A stretch of DNA of 8,153 bases from LH-M37 sp032251315 (GTDB taxonomy: Bacteria > Pseudomonadota > Gammaproteobacteria > SZUA-229). Shown one piece after another: positions 1 to 6,679 of the stretch (position 1 is its first letter; each line of letters begins with the position of its first letter). The translations under genes and the position numbers were made by a program. The stretch covers positions 1 through 8,153 of the forward strand of contig JAVVEE010000089.1 in NCBI GenBank assembly GCA_032251315.1, in the 5' to 3' direction. Under the pieces are notes generated by a model. That model ran no database searches. It saw only the letters and a list, made by a program, of their open reading frames with translations, and was not told the DNA's origin.

Positions 1-113
1 CGCAGATAATCCTGCGCACAGCGCCCGGCGCGACTGTTTTGATAGTCATAAAGCACCATGTTGGGCGGTTTGTGTGGGTCATTGTCCGGTTCGGGTGAGT
101 CGGTGCCGGTGCA
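1..113 (-). pseudogene. IS66-family transposase, internal fragment
   Basis: Read on the minus strand, the frame starting near base 113 gives a peptide containing GTDSPEPDNDPHKPPN and then MVLYDYQNSRAGRCAQDYL. This matches my recollection of the central DDE-transposase region of IS66-type TnpC proteins, where a linker leads into a (V/I)LYDYQ-(N/P)SRAG segment. The frame stays open to the left window edge, so the rest of the protein lies outside. To the right, similarity stops at about base 113, next to a palindrome, and the frame there has no convincing start codon or ribosome binding site. The N-terminal half is therefore missing and this is a decayed remnant, at least at this end. IS66 elements move by a DDE transposase with accessory TnpA and TnpB; no trace of these is visible here. 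The family call rests on a short stretch recognised from memory. Confidence 0.65.
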
Positions 114-121
114 GCTCGTAG

Positions 122-147
122 GTCCGATTAGCGCAGCGTAATCGGAC
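122..147. repeat. REP-like palindrome
   Basis: GTCCGATTA (122-130) and TAATCGGAC (139-147) are perfect 9-bp inverted arms around the 8-nt loop GCGCAGCG. The surrounding text resembles the GTAGGTCGGATTAGCG...CGTAATCCGAC repeats I recall as scattered through many proteobacterial genomes. It sits where recognisable IS66 sequence ends. No T-tract follows, so I do not call it a terminator. Confidence 0.55.
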
Positions 148-221
148 GCATGTAAGTTAAAATCAGGAAATGAGTATCGGGCCAGTCCGTAGAATACCAA
201 CGATTAAAACTCATGTTTTTC

Positions 222-234
222 TCTGCGGTGAAAG
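222..234 (+). repeat. Short fragment shared with multi-hairpin repeat
   Basis: TCTGCGGTGAAAG is identical to bases 2458-2470 at the end of repeat copy A, and close to the matching part of copy B (TCTGCAGTGAAAA, 6480-6492). It could be the remnant of a third copy or an independent short repeat; 13 bases alone cannot decide. Confidence 0.35.
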
Positions 235-326
235 ATGTTGGCAGTTCTGACACCATCTCCTATATCCAGCATTCTGTCGGCAAAGGCTTGCCGATCTACA
301 GGTGCGATGAATAATATAAATCTTAA

Positions 327-355
327 TTGTTATTTAAGGTTTGTGTGGTTATATG
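327..355 (+). promoter_or_regulatory. Candidate sigma70 promoter for the SulP gene
   Basis: TTGTTA (327-332, 4 of 6 to TTGACA) and TATATG (350-355, 4 of 6 to TATAAT) are separated by exactly 17 bases inside an AT-rich patch. Transcription would start near 362, giving an untranslated leader of about 128 nt containing the hairpins at 374-390 and 452-465. This is a pattern match only. Confidence 0.35.
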
Positions 356-489
356 CGAAGATGTATATCTTTTCAGGCCATTTCGGCCTGTGTGCGGTTC
401 AGCCGGATGAGCTGCGACATATTCTATTTGTACTGACTTTCTGGATGCGCTGTAGCAATCGCTACGCCTGTAACTAACATGAGATTTTG

Positions 490-2221
490 ATGAGTTTTAA
501 AGAGATTTTCCCTTTTCTAAGCTGGTTTCGATTAATTACCAAAGATTCACTGAAAGCTGACTTTTTTGCCGGCTTAACCGGTGCGGTGATCGTGCTGCCG
601 CAGGGCGTGGCTTTCGCGCTGATTGCCGGTCTTCCGCCTGAATATGGCCTGTATACGGCCATGGTGACACCCATTATCGCCGCGTTGTTCGGCTCTTCCT
701 TTCATCTTGTCTCCGGGCCGACTACGGCCATATCCATCGTGGTCTTTGCGGCGATCAGCAGCCATGCGGTGCCGGGTTCGCCTGAATTTATCGCCATGGC
801 CCTGACCCTGACTTTTCTGGCCGGCGTCTACCAGCTGGCTTTTGGTCTGGCCCGGTTGGGGGCGCTGGTTAATTTCGTCTCGCATACCGTGGTCATCGGC
901 TTTACCGCCGGGGCGGCGATTTTGATTGCCACCAGCCAGATGAAGCATATTCTCGGTATTGCCGTGCCGGCGGGTGAATCCTTCCTGCACACCTGGGTGA
1001 ATCTGTTCAAGGGCATTGGCGATGCGAATCTGTATCTGATCGTGATTGCTGTTGCCACCATGATCGCCGCGCTGCTGGTCAAAAAAATCAGCCCGAAAGT
1101 GCCCAATCTTCTGGTCGGCATGGTAGTGGGCAGTATTCTGGCCTGGCTCTTCAAGGAGTACACCGACGGGATCAAGCTGGTGGGTGAAATCCCTGCGCAT
1201 TTACCGCCATTTTCCAGTCCGGCCTTCTCCTTTGAAACGGTGAAAATGCTGGCGCCGGACGCTTTCGCGGTTGCGCTGCTGGGGCTGATTGAAGCGGTCT
1301 CCATCAGCCGGGCGATCGCCACCAAATCGAATCAGCGCATCAACCCAAATCAGGAATTTGTCGGCCAGGGCCTGTCCAATATGGTCGGCAGCTTTTTCTC
1401 CAGCTACGCCGGTTCAGGCTCTTTCACCCGTTCAGGCATCAATTATGATTCCGGTGCGCGAACGCCGCTGTCGGCCATCTTCGCCGCGCTGATGTTAATG
1501 GTGATTGTATTGCTGATAGCGCCTTTGACTGCGTATCTTCCCATTGCCGCTATGGGCGGGATTATTCTGCTGGTGGCCTATCGGCTGATTGATTTCCACC
1601 ACATCAAAAATATTCTGACCTTGAGTCCATCGGAAACGGCCATTCTGTTAGACCACCTTTTTCGCCACCCTGTTTCTCGAACTGGAATTTGCCATCTATC
1701 TGGGCGTACTGCTGTCGCTGGTGCTGTTTCTGGCCAAGACCTCGACGCCAAAAATTCCCACCCTGTCTATCGACAATACTTACGATGAGGCCAAGCGAAA
1801 ATTTACCAGTGTGCATAAAAAGCCGCTGAAAGAATGTCCGCAGCTGAAGATTATCCGTGTCGACATGTCGATATATTTCGGCTCGATCAATTACATCCAC
1901 AAGGTCATTTCGCAGATTTCCGAGAAAGAGGGTATTCATAATATCCTGATCGTCGCCTCGGGCATCAACTTCATCGACCTCGCCGGCGCCGAAACGCTGG
2001 TAAATGAAAATAGAAGACTGGCGCAGAAAAATGGCGGCCTGTTTTTTGTGGGCATGAAATCATCGGTCTACGAATTCGCCGCCAAATCGTGCTTCATCAA
2101 GAAAATTGGCAGCGATCACTTTTTCGACTCCAAGTCGAGGGCTATCCGCAGTATCTATGCACGACTGGATAAATCCATTTGCGCCAACTGCAACGCTAAA
2201 ATATTCAACGAGTGCCAGTAA
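490..2221 (+). pseudogene. SulP-family anion transporter, frameshifted
   Basis: This is a SulP/SLC26-type inner-membrane anion transporter (substrate sulfate, bicarbonate or a dicarboxylate; not resolvable here). The ATG at 490 is preferred over the TTG at 487; GAG at 481-483 is the only, weak, Shine-Dalgarno match. The first part has the family signature LPQGVAFALIAGLPPEYGLY (residues about 36-55), then GPTTA (76-80) and GSFTRSGINYDSGARTPL (about 307-324), with many hydrophobic segments. At 1648-1654 the text reads TTA-G-ACC. Removing the single G at 1651 joins ...ETAILL to TTFFATLFLELEFAIYLGVLL, the expected last membrane segment. The second frame (1652-2221) carries the cytoplasmic STAS domain with GINFIDLAGAETL near residue 490 and a Cys-rich tail (CANC...EC). 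Repaired, the protein is about 576 residues, normal for the family. As written, translation runs out of frame after residue 387 and stops at 1788, losing the last membrane segment and STAS. It is either a true inactivation or a base-call error; no other damage is visible, which favours an error or a very recent mutation. Confidence 0.88.
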
Positions 2222-2240
2222 GACTGTAGCGACATTATTG

Positions 2241-2268
2241 CGGGTGGGCGGATGAGCATGCCCGCCCG
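2241..2268 (+). terminator. Terminator-like hairpin after the SulP gene
   Basis: CGGGTGGGC (2241-2249) can pair with GCCCGCCCG (2260-2268) in a 9-bp GC-rich stem with one G-T pair and a 10-nt loop. It begins 20 bases after the stop codon. The following bases are only loosely T-rich (GATAGCTTGTCTTT), so it is not a textbook intrinsic terminator. Confidence 0.45.
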
Positions 2269-2286
2269 GATAGCTTGTCTTTCTCC

Positions 2287-2490
2287 GCACTTCCTCTGCG
2301 TTCTCTGCGGCTATTACGGACTTCCTGCGTTACGAATTACCTCCTGTAATTCGCCCTACGGGCCAGCGATAAGGCCGCTGTTCAATTTTGCTCCCGACAA
2401 AATTAGTCACCCTTCGGGCCAGCCTGCGGCTGTTCAAATTTGATCCTGTCAAATTTGTCTGCGGTGAAAGCTTTTGACCTTGTTTATACC
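2287..2490 (+). repeat. Multi-hairpin repeat element, copy A
   Basis: This about 204-bp non-coding element recurs in the same orientation at 6315-6513, with most bases identical. It is a string of perfect short hairpins: CGAATTAC/GTAATTCG (2333-2340 with 2346-2353), CCC/GGG (2354-2356 with 2360-2362), CAGCG/CGCTG (2364-2368 with 2376-2380), AATTTTG/CAAAATT (2384-2390 with 2398-2404), CCC/GGG (2410-2412 with 2416-2418), CAGCC/GGCTG (2420-2424 with 2428-2432) and CAAATTTGA/TCAAATTTG (2435-2443 with 2449-2457). The last six form two tandem versions of one module: a CCC-GGG hairpin, a CAGC-GCTG hairpin and an AT-rich hairpin. The left edge has two TCTGCG phrases and the right edge has TCTGCGGTGAAAG. 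It fills the gap between two convergent genes. The family is not one I can name. Its edges are set by comparison of the two copies and are approximate. Confidence 0.85.
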
Positions 2491-2521
2491 TAACCCCGAC
2501 GATGAAAAGCTTTTGACCTTG
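2467..2521 (+). repeat. 16-bp direct repeat pair flanking 23 bp
   Basis: AAAGCTTTTGACCTTG occurs at 2467-2482 and again at 2506-2521, overlapping and just beyond the right edge of repeat copy A. Each contains the palindrome AAAGCTTT. Copy B has a degenerate counterpart (CTTTGACCTTA near 6496 and AAAGCTTTTACT near 6540), so the doubled end may belong to the element. Confidence 0.6.
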
Positions 2522-2536
2522 CCGGGTAAAAAAACA

Positions 2537-5260
2537 TTACCCCTTCACCGGAAAACTCGCTCGCTTCGCACGCCGGCGTAAGAACATTTTTTCCAGTTCC
2601 ATCAGCCACAGGACCGAGGAGGCTACGAGGATGATTCGTAGCCATATCTGCGGTTCCAGAGAGACGGTGTGGAACAGTGTCTGCATCGGGCTGAGGTAGG
2701 TGAAGCCGAGCTGGAAGACAATCAGCAAGCTGATGGCGTACCAGATGTATCGGTTGCCACTGAGGCCTTCGAGGGTGAGTGAGGGCGCGAGCAGATGACG
2801 GGCACTGATCAGGTAGAATATTTCGAACATGACGAGGGTGTTGACGGCGATGGTGCGTGCCAGTTCGATGGAGGTGCCCTGGTCTCGTTCCCAGGTGAAC
2901 AGCCCGAAGGTGCCGATAACAAGAATGAGTGAAACGGAGATGACTCGCCAGATTAAAAAGCGCGAGAGGATAGGCTCTTTCGGGTCGCGCGGTGGGCGCT
3001 GCATAATATCTTTTTCCGAAGGCTCGAAGGCGAGGGTGAGCGCCAGTGTGACTGCGGTGATCATGTTGATCCATAAAATCTGCGCAGCGGTGATGGGCAG
3101 CAGGCGACCACCGATGATGGCGGCGATAATGGTGAGCGCTTCACCGCCGTTGGTGGGCAGCACGAAGAGAATGGATTTTTTCAGGTTATCATAGACGGTT
3201 CGACCCTGTTCGACCGCATGGGCGATGGTGGCGAAGTTGTCGTCGGTGAGAACCATTTCGGCGGCCTCCTTGGCCACTTCGGTGCCTTTCTGCCCCATGG
3301 CGATGCCGACGTCGGCGCGTTTCAGTGCGGGTGCATCGTTGACGCCGTCACCGGTCATCGAGACAACTTCACCCCGTGCCTGCAAAGCGGTGACCAGTTG
3401 CAGTTTCTGTTCCGGCGAGACTCGAGCAAAGACGTCGCAATCGTGCGCGGCCTGCGATAACTGCGAGACATCGTAGCTGTCTATTTCTGCGCCACTGATG
3501 ACGGTTTTGCCGTCACCGATGCCCATCTGTGCGCCGATGGCGCGGGCGGTGATGGCGTGATCGCCGGTGATCATTTTCACCCGGATACCCGCCGACTGAC
3601 AGTCACGGACGGCGGTGATGGCTTCGTCTCGTGGTGGATCGATAATGCCCACCATGCCCAGCAACGACATGCTGTCTTCAACATCGTTAAAATTCAGGAT
3701 TCGCTGGCTGCGGTCAGCCGGCTTACAGGCGAGCGCCAGCATGCGCTGGCCGCGTGAGGCGATGTCATGCATGCGCGCTTCCCAGTAGGGGCGATTCAGC
3801 GGCACGTCCTCGCCGTGCATGCGTTGCTTATGGCAGATATCCAGTACCCGTTCCGGCGCACCTTTCAGGTAAATGAAAGCGTGTCCGGCGTGGTCGTGGT
3901 GCAGGGTGGCCATGAAGCGTTGCTGTGATTCGAACGGGATGGCATCGGTGCGGGGAAACTGTTCGAGGATGTAACCGTGGTCGAGCCCGGCCTTCATGGC
4001 GAGTGTCAGCAGGGCGCCTTCAGTGGGGTCGCCGGAGACACGCCACAGGCCGTTTTCCTTCACCAGCGTGGCTTCATTGCAGAGCAGGCCCGCGCGAATG
4101 ATCTCCTGTAGCAAGGGTGAGGAGTCCGCCTCAATGAGCTCAGTCTCACGGTAGAAACTGCCATGAGGATCATAGCCCACACCGCTGACGCTGAACATAT
4201 AATCGCCTGTAGCTACAGTCTGAACGGTCATTTCATTGCGGGTGAGGGTGCCGGTTTTGTCGGAGCAGATAACCGTGACCGAGCCCAGTGTTTCCACCGC
4301 CGGCAGACTTCGAATAATGGCCTTCTTCCTGGCCATTGCCTGCACCCCGATGGCCAGGGTAATGGTCATGATGGCGGGCAGCCCTTCGGGAATGCCTGCA
4401 ACCGCCAGCCCGACTGCGGCGAGGAACATGTCATCCATGGAATAATTCTGTATCAGCACACCGTAGGCAAAGGTCGTGCCGGCGAGGACCGCAATGGCCG
4501 CCGTCAGCCAGCGCGCGAAGATGTCAATCTGGCGCAGCAGCGGCGTCGTCAAGGTTTGCACCTGACCCAGCATATCGCTGATACGGCCAATTTCGGTATT
4601 GTCACCCGTGGCGACCACCACGCCCTGACCCTGACCGTAAGTGACCAGCGTTCCGGAATAGGCCAGGCATTTGCGATCACCGATGCTGACGTGTTTCTCC
4701 ACCGTCAGGGCGGATTTCTCCGTCGGCACAGACTCCCCCGTGAGCATGGCCTCTTCGATGCGCAGCTCCCGCGTTTTGAACAGGCGGATGTCAGCGGGCA
4801 CCTTGTCACCGGACTGAAGCAGCACCACGTCGCCCGGCACCAGTTGCTCAGCGGGCAGGCTGATAAACTTTTCGTCACGCTTCACCATGGCCTGCTGAGA
4901 CAGCATATTACGTATCGCATCCAACGCCTTTTCGGCTTTGCCCTCCTGAATGTAACCGATGATGGCATTAATGATAACCACGCCAAAAATCACCCCGCTA
5001 TCCACCCAGTGGCCGAGCAAAGATGTCACTACGCCGGAACCGAGCAACACATAAATAAGAACATTGTGAAACTGCTGAAGAAAACGCAATAACGGCCCTT
5101 TCTTTTTCGCAGGCTGCAAGCGGTTCGCCCCGTATTGTTGCAGACGTTGTTCCGCCTGCTGCCATGATAGTCCCTCGACGGAGGATTCCAGGATGCGCAA
5201 AACCTCCTCACTATCCAGGCTGTAGGCATGGCTCATGGTACTATCGGTTTTTTCAGGCAT
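2537..5260 (-). CDS. P2-type cation-transporting ATPase (Ca2+-ATPase-like)
   Basis: This is a complete 907-residue P-type ATPase that pumps a cation across the inner membrane using ATP. Visible in order are an N-terminal cation-ATPase domain (residues about 10-80), the actuator-domain TGES (174-177), PEGL in M4 (291-294), the phosphorylated Asp in DKTGTLT (334-340), KGAPE of the nucleotide domain (466-470), DPPR (541-544), TGDGVNDAP (636-644) and a C-terminal block of membrane segments. The SERCA-type layout suggests calcium. By alignment from memory, the SERCA ligands E309, N768, E771, N796, T799 and E908 correspond to E292, N704, E707, N732, T735 and E813. The M6 position of SERCA D800 is Ala736 (NMITAV), as I recall for mycobacterial CtpF-like pumps, so ion specificity and stoichiometry are open. 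The ATG at 5260 is the first in frame; no strong Shine-Dalgarno is visible, and the Met nine residues in is an alternative. The gene converges on the SulP gene and ends beside repeat copy A. Seven T residues follow the stop on the coding strand without a clear hairpin. Confidence 0.93.
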   Translation of the reverse strand: MPEKTDSTMSHAYSLDSEEVLRILESSVEGLSWQQAEQRLQQYGANRLQPAKKKGPLLRFLQQFHNVLIYVLLGSGVVTSLLGHWVDSGVIFGVVIINAIIGYIQEGKAEKALDAIRNMLSQQAMVKRDEKFISLPAEQLVPGDVVLLQSGDKVPADIRLFKTRELRIEEAMLTGESVPTEKSALTVEKHVSIGDRKCLAYSGTLVTYGQGQGVVVATGDNTEIGRISDMLGQVQTLTTPLLRQIDIFARWLTAAIAVLAGTTFAYGVLIQNYSMDDMFLAAVGLAVAGIPEGLPAIMTITLAIGVQAMARKKAIIRSLPAVETLGSVTVICSDKTGTLTRNEMTVQTVATGDYMFSVSGVGYDPHGSFYRETELIEADSSPLLQEIIRAGLLCNEATLVKENGLWRVSGDPTEGALLTLAMKAGLDHGYILEQFPRTDAIPFESQQRFMATLHHDHAGHAFIYLKGAPERVLDICHKQRMHGEDVPLNRPYWEARMHDIASRGQRMLALACKPADRSQRILNFNDVEDSMSLLGMVGIIDPPRDEAITAVRDCQSAGIRVKMITGDHAITARAIGAQMGIGDGKTVISGAEIDSYDVSQLSQAAHDCDVFARVSPEQKLQLVTALQARGEVVSMTGDGVNDAPALKRADVGIAMGQKGTEVAKEAAEMVLTDDNFATIAHAVEQGRTVYDNLKKSILFVLPTNGGEALTIIAAIIGGRLLPITAAQILWINMITAVTLALTLAFEPSEKDIMQRPPRDPKEPILSRFLIWRVISVSLILVIGTFGLFTWERDQGTSIELARTIAVNTLVMFEIFYLISARHLLAPSLTLEGLSGNRYIWYAISLLIVFQLGFTYLSPMQTLFHTVSLEPQIWLRIILVASSVLWLMELEKMFLRRRAKRASFPVKG

Positions 5261-5295
5261 CTTGAATACGCTTTATAAGGTGAGTGTTTTAATAG

Positions 5296-5463
5296 CCAGG
5301 AGTCTGTCGGATTTAGGATGAATTGGCTGCGGAAGTGGGAGAGCGACCCAAATTTACCCGATTTTTCGTTGCGTAGAATAACTATGCGCCTCAAAATCGG
5401 GAAAATTTTCGCTTACTCTCCCACTCCCTCGCTTCAATCCCCCTAACCCCGACAGACTCCTGG
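5296..5463. repeat. 168-bp near-palindromic MITE-like element
   Basis: The ends CCAGGAGTCTGTCGG (5296-5310) and CCGACAGACTCCTGG (5449-5463) are perfect 15-bp inverted repeats. Pairing continues inward: AGTGGGAGAG with CTCTCCCACT (5334-5343 with 5416-5425), CCCGATTTT with AAAATCGGG (5357-5365 with 5393-5401), and an apical GCGTAG/CTATGC stem with one G-T pair (5371-5376 with 5382-5387). The whole element can fold as one long interrupted hairpin. It encodes no protein. It lies 35 bp upstream of the ATPase start, between two genes on the same strand, so it occupies the likely promoter region of the ATPase gene. I see no clear target-site duplication. The size and terminal repeats fit a non-autonomous mobile palindrome, but no parent transposase is present. 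Confidence 0.8.
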
Positions 5464-5550
5464 ATTCAGCTTAAATCATTTCTCCATTTTGCACTAATTC
5501 GAGAATGCATCATCCTTAATACGACTGCTGCTGTTCGAGTCTCGCCGGCA

Positions 5551-5979
5551 TTATGCATGTGCAGGTTTTATGGTTCTCCGGTCACGAGATTTTTCAGCAG
5601 GCATCGAAGCCGGGCCGTTAACGGCTGGCTGAACACTGAGGGGTGCCGGCTGTTTGCTGATACCATGTTTAAGTCTGGCCTCATAACATCGTGGCTCGCC
5701 GGCGGTAAATTCACGGCAGGGTGTGGGACGATTTTCATAAATGGAGCAGCTGACCTGTTTGTTTATCTCACCCCGTAAAGCATAACAACCGGGGTTTTTC
5801 TGGTTAGTCCCGCGCATAGCTACATAATGATGATTCAGTTTTTCAGTGGCAGCTTCCGGCACTCCGCCCGGATTATACAAAGCCGTTTCACCCCAATAGA
5901 AGGAGACGCGGTAAGTGGCACAGCAGGCTCCGCAGTTCATGCAATCGCTGTCAACTATTTGTTCGTTTAGGCCGGACAT
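5551..5979 (-). CDS. YkgJ-family cysteine-cluster protein
   Basis: This small soluble protein of 142 residues carries the CxxCxxCC cluster (CMNCGACC near the N-terminus), followed by GCYALRG, then CSIYENRPTPCREF and a further CYEARLKHGI. This is the layout of the YkgJ / zinc- or iron-chelating domain family, whose clustered cysteines are thought to bind a metal; the cellular role is unknown. The ATG at 5979 is chosen because AAAGG lies 11 nt upstream and the protein then begins just before the cluster. An in-frame ATG at 6000 adds seven residues but has no purine-rich site. The C-terminal 35 or so residues are basic and low-complexity, and unlikely to be part of the domain. The upstream region is occupied by a 108-bp hairpin element beginning 50 bp before the start. 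The gene points toward the ATPase gene, but the gap of about 290 bp and the palindrome in it argue against a simple operon. Confidence 0.85.
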   Translation of the reverse strand: MSGLNEQIVDSDCMNCGACCATYRVSFYWGETALYNPGGVPEAATEKLNHHYVAMRGTNQKNPGCYALRGEINKQVSCSIYENRPTPCREFTAGEPRCYEARLKHGISKQPAPLSVQPAVNGPASMPAEKSRDRRTIKPAHA

Positions 5980-6028
5980 TAACAAAACAACCTTTAACAT
6001 GGGGATCGGAATGCTTACTATTGAGTTA

Positions 6029-6136
6029 CATGGAAAGGATACCCTTCAATCAAGACGCGCTGAGAATACATCCGTGTACGCTCGGCAGCAGCATCCCTGC
6101 TGCTGACGGTCTTGATTGAAGGGTATCCTTTCCATG
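6029..6136. repeat. 108-bp hairpin element with 28-bp perfect arms
   Basis: Bases 6029-6056 (starting CATGGAAAGGATACCC) and 6109-6136 are perfect 28-bp inverted copies of each other. The 52-nt interior contains a second hairpin, GCAGCAG/CTGCTGC with a 5-nt loop. No open reading frame is present. The text TACATCCGTGTACGCTCGG in the interior resembles intergenic repeats I remember from other gammaproteobacteria, but I cannot name the family. Outside the arms, TAACAAAAC (5980-5988) and GTTTTGTTA (6138-6146) are also inverted copies, though 40 nt from the arm on the left and 1 nt on the right. The element sits just upstream of the ykgJ-like gene and may affect its expression. Confidence 0.85.
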
Positions 6137-6314
6137 CGTTTTGTTAGTATGTACAGGTTATTGGCTAAAAGAGATAACGAATTTTACGGGTGCTGACGAT
6201 CAGCTTTCTTAATGGAAGTAACAGGGCATGTGCTTGAATGTAAAGCTACCGCGAATGAGCCAGCTTGTACCTCAGCAATAAGCATCCTTCACAATCGTTT
6301 TGTATGTCTTCTCA
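6137..6314. other. Spacer without recognisable genes
   Basis: Only short open frames occur here. The longest, an ATG at 6212, runs about 50 codons into repeat copy B, has no clear ribosome binding site and no recognisable protein character. No tRNA, terminator or known RNA motif was seen. Confidence 0.4.
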
Positions 6315-6513
6315 GCACTTCTCTGCGGCTATTCCGGGCTTCCTGCGTTACGAATTACTTCCTGTAATTCGCCCTGCGGGCCAGCGATAAGGCCGCTGTT
6401 CAATTTTTCTCCCGGCAAAATTAGTCACCCTTCGGACCAGCTATAAAACAGCTGTTCAAATTTGATCCCATCAAATTTTTCTGCAGTGAAAATGCCTTTG
6501 ACCTTATTTAACC
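6315..6513 (+). repeat. Multi-hairpin repeat element, copy B
   Basis: This second copy of the element at 2287-2490 has the same orientation and the same order of hairpins. It lacks one of the two TCTGCG phrases at the left edge. The second CAGC hairpin is CAGCT (6438-6442) with AGCTG (6450-6454) around a longer loop, where copy A has CAGCC with GGCTG. Both sides of the closing pair changed together (C-G to T-A), so pairing is kept. The AT-rich hairpin ending the element is AAATTTGA/TCAAATTT. This copy lies upstream of the RimB-RimK-like gene and is not at a convergent junction, so a role only in termination is unlikely. Confidence 0.85.
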
Positions 6514-6548
6514 AATCTCTGCGGTAAAAGCATTTGTCAAAGCTTTTA

Positions 6549-6577
6549 CTGTTTTATAGAGGCTATTGATTTATACT
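6549..6577 (+). promoter_or_regulatory. Weak candidate promoter for the RimB-RimK-like gene
   Basis: TATACT (6572-6577) matches 5 of 6 bases of the -10 consensus. The hexamer 17 bases upstream, CTGTTT, is a poor -35. A start near 6584 would give a leader of about 96 nt. Any promoter here lies just after repeat copy B. Confidence 0.2.
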
Positions 6578-6679
6578 CCATGCTTCATAAACGCTGCCAT
6601 GTGTTTGTTATATATGGAAATAACTTAACGGATGTAAAAAATGGCGGCTTTCACTCACTATTAATCAAAATTAGCTGTT

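Larger units (their letters stand above)
148..489 (+). other. Gene-free leader upstream of the SulP gene
   Basis: I see no convincing gene in this stretch. It holds a 13-bp fragment shared with the repeat copy at 2287-2490 (TCTGCGGTGAAAG, 222-234), a candidate promoter, and three small perfect hairpins. These are CGGCAA/TTGCCG (278-283 with 288-293), CAGGCC/GGCCTG (374-379 with 385-390) and GTAGC/GCTAC (452-456 with 461-465). The last two would lie in the 5' untranslated RNA of the transporter if the promoter is correct. None is followed by a T-run. No known riboswitch was recognised. An 80-codon open frame at 235-477 lacks a ribosome binding site and recognisable protein character. Confidence 0.5.

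Noticed and set aside
235..477. 80-codon open frame upstream of the SulP gene
   Set aside because: It has no ribosome binding site and no recognisable protein character, and it overlaps the candidate promoter and hairpins.
574..1325. Long minus-strand open frames inside the SulP gene
   Set aside because: They are antisense to conserved SulP coding sequence, with low-complexity Arg/Gln/Gly-rich translations and no start signal.
2252..2443. 63-codon open frame across repeat copy A
   Set aside because: It lies in the hairpin repeat; copy B does not keep the same frame intact (stop after TTCCTG), so the repeat is conserved as structure, not as protein.
4163..5092. 309-codon open frame on the plus strand inside the ATPase gene
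   Set aside because: It is antisense to a clearly conserved P-type ATPase; the translation is rich in His, Arg and Gln with no domain, typical of a shadow frame.
5979..6150. Integron attC site suggested by TAACAAAAC ... GTTTTGTTAG
   Set aside because: The core 7-mers do not fit RYYYAAC and GTTRRRY, the arms are perfectly paired where attC sites have unpaired bases, and no integrase or cassette array is visible.
6212..6364. Possible small protein starting at ATG 6212
   Set aside because: About 50 codons running into repeat copy B, with no clear ribosome binding site and no recognisable motif.
6641..6664. Seven-residue leader peptide before the RimB-RimK-like gene
   Set aside because: An ATG with a short in-frame stop is expected by chance, and no attenuator hairpin pair or biased codons are seen.
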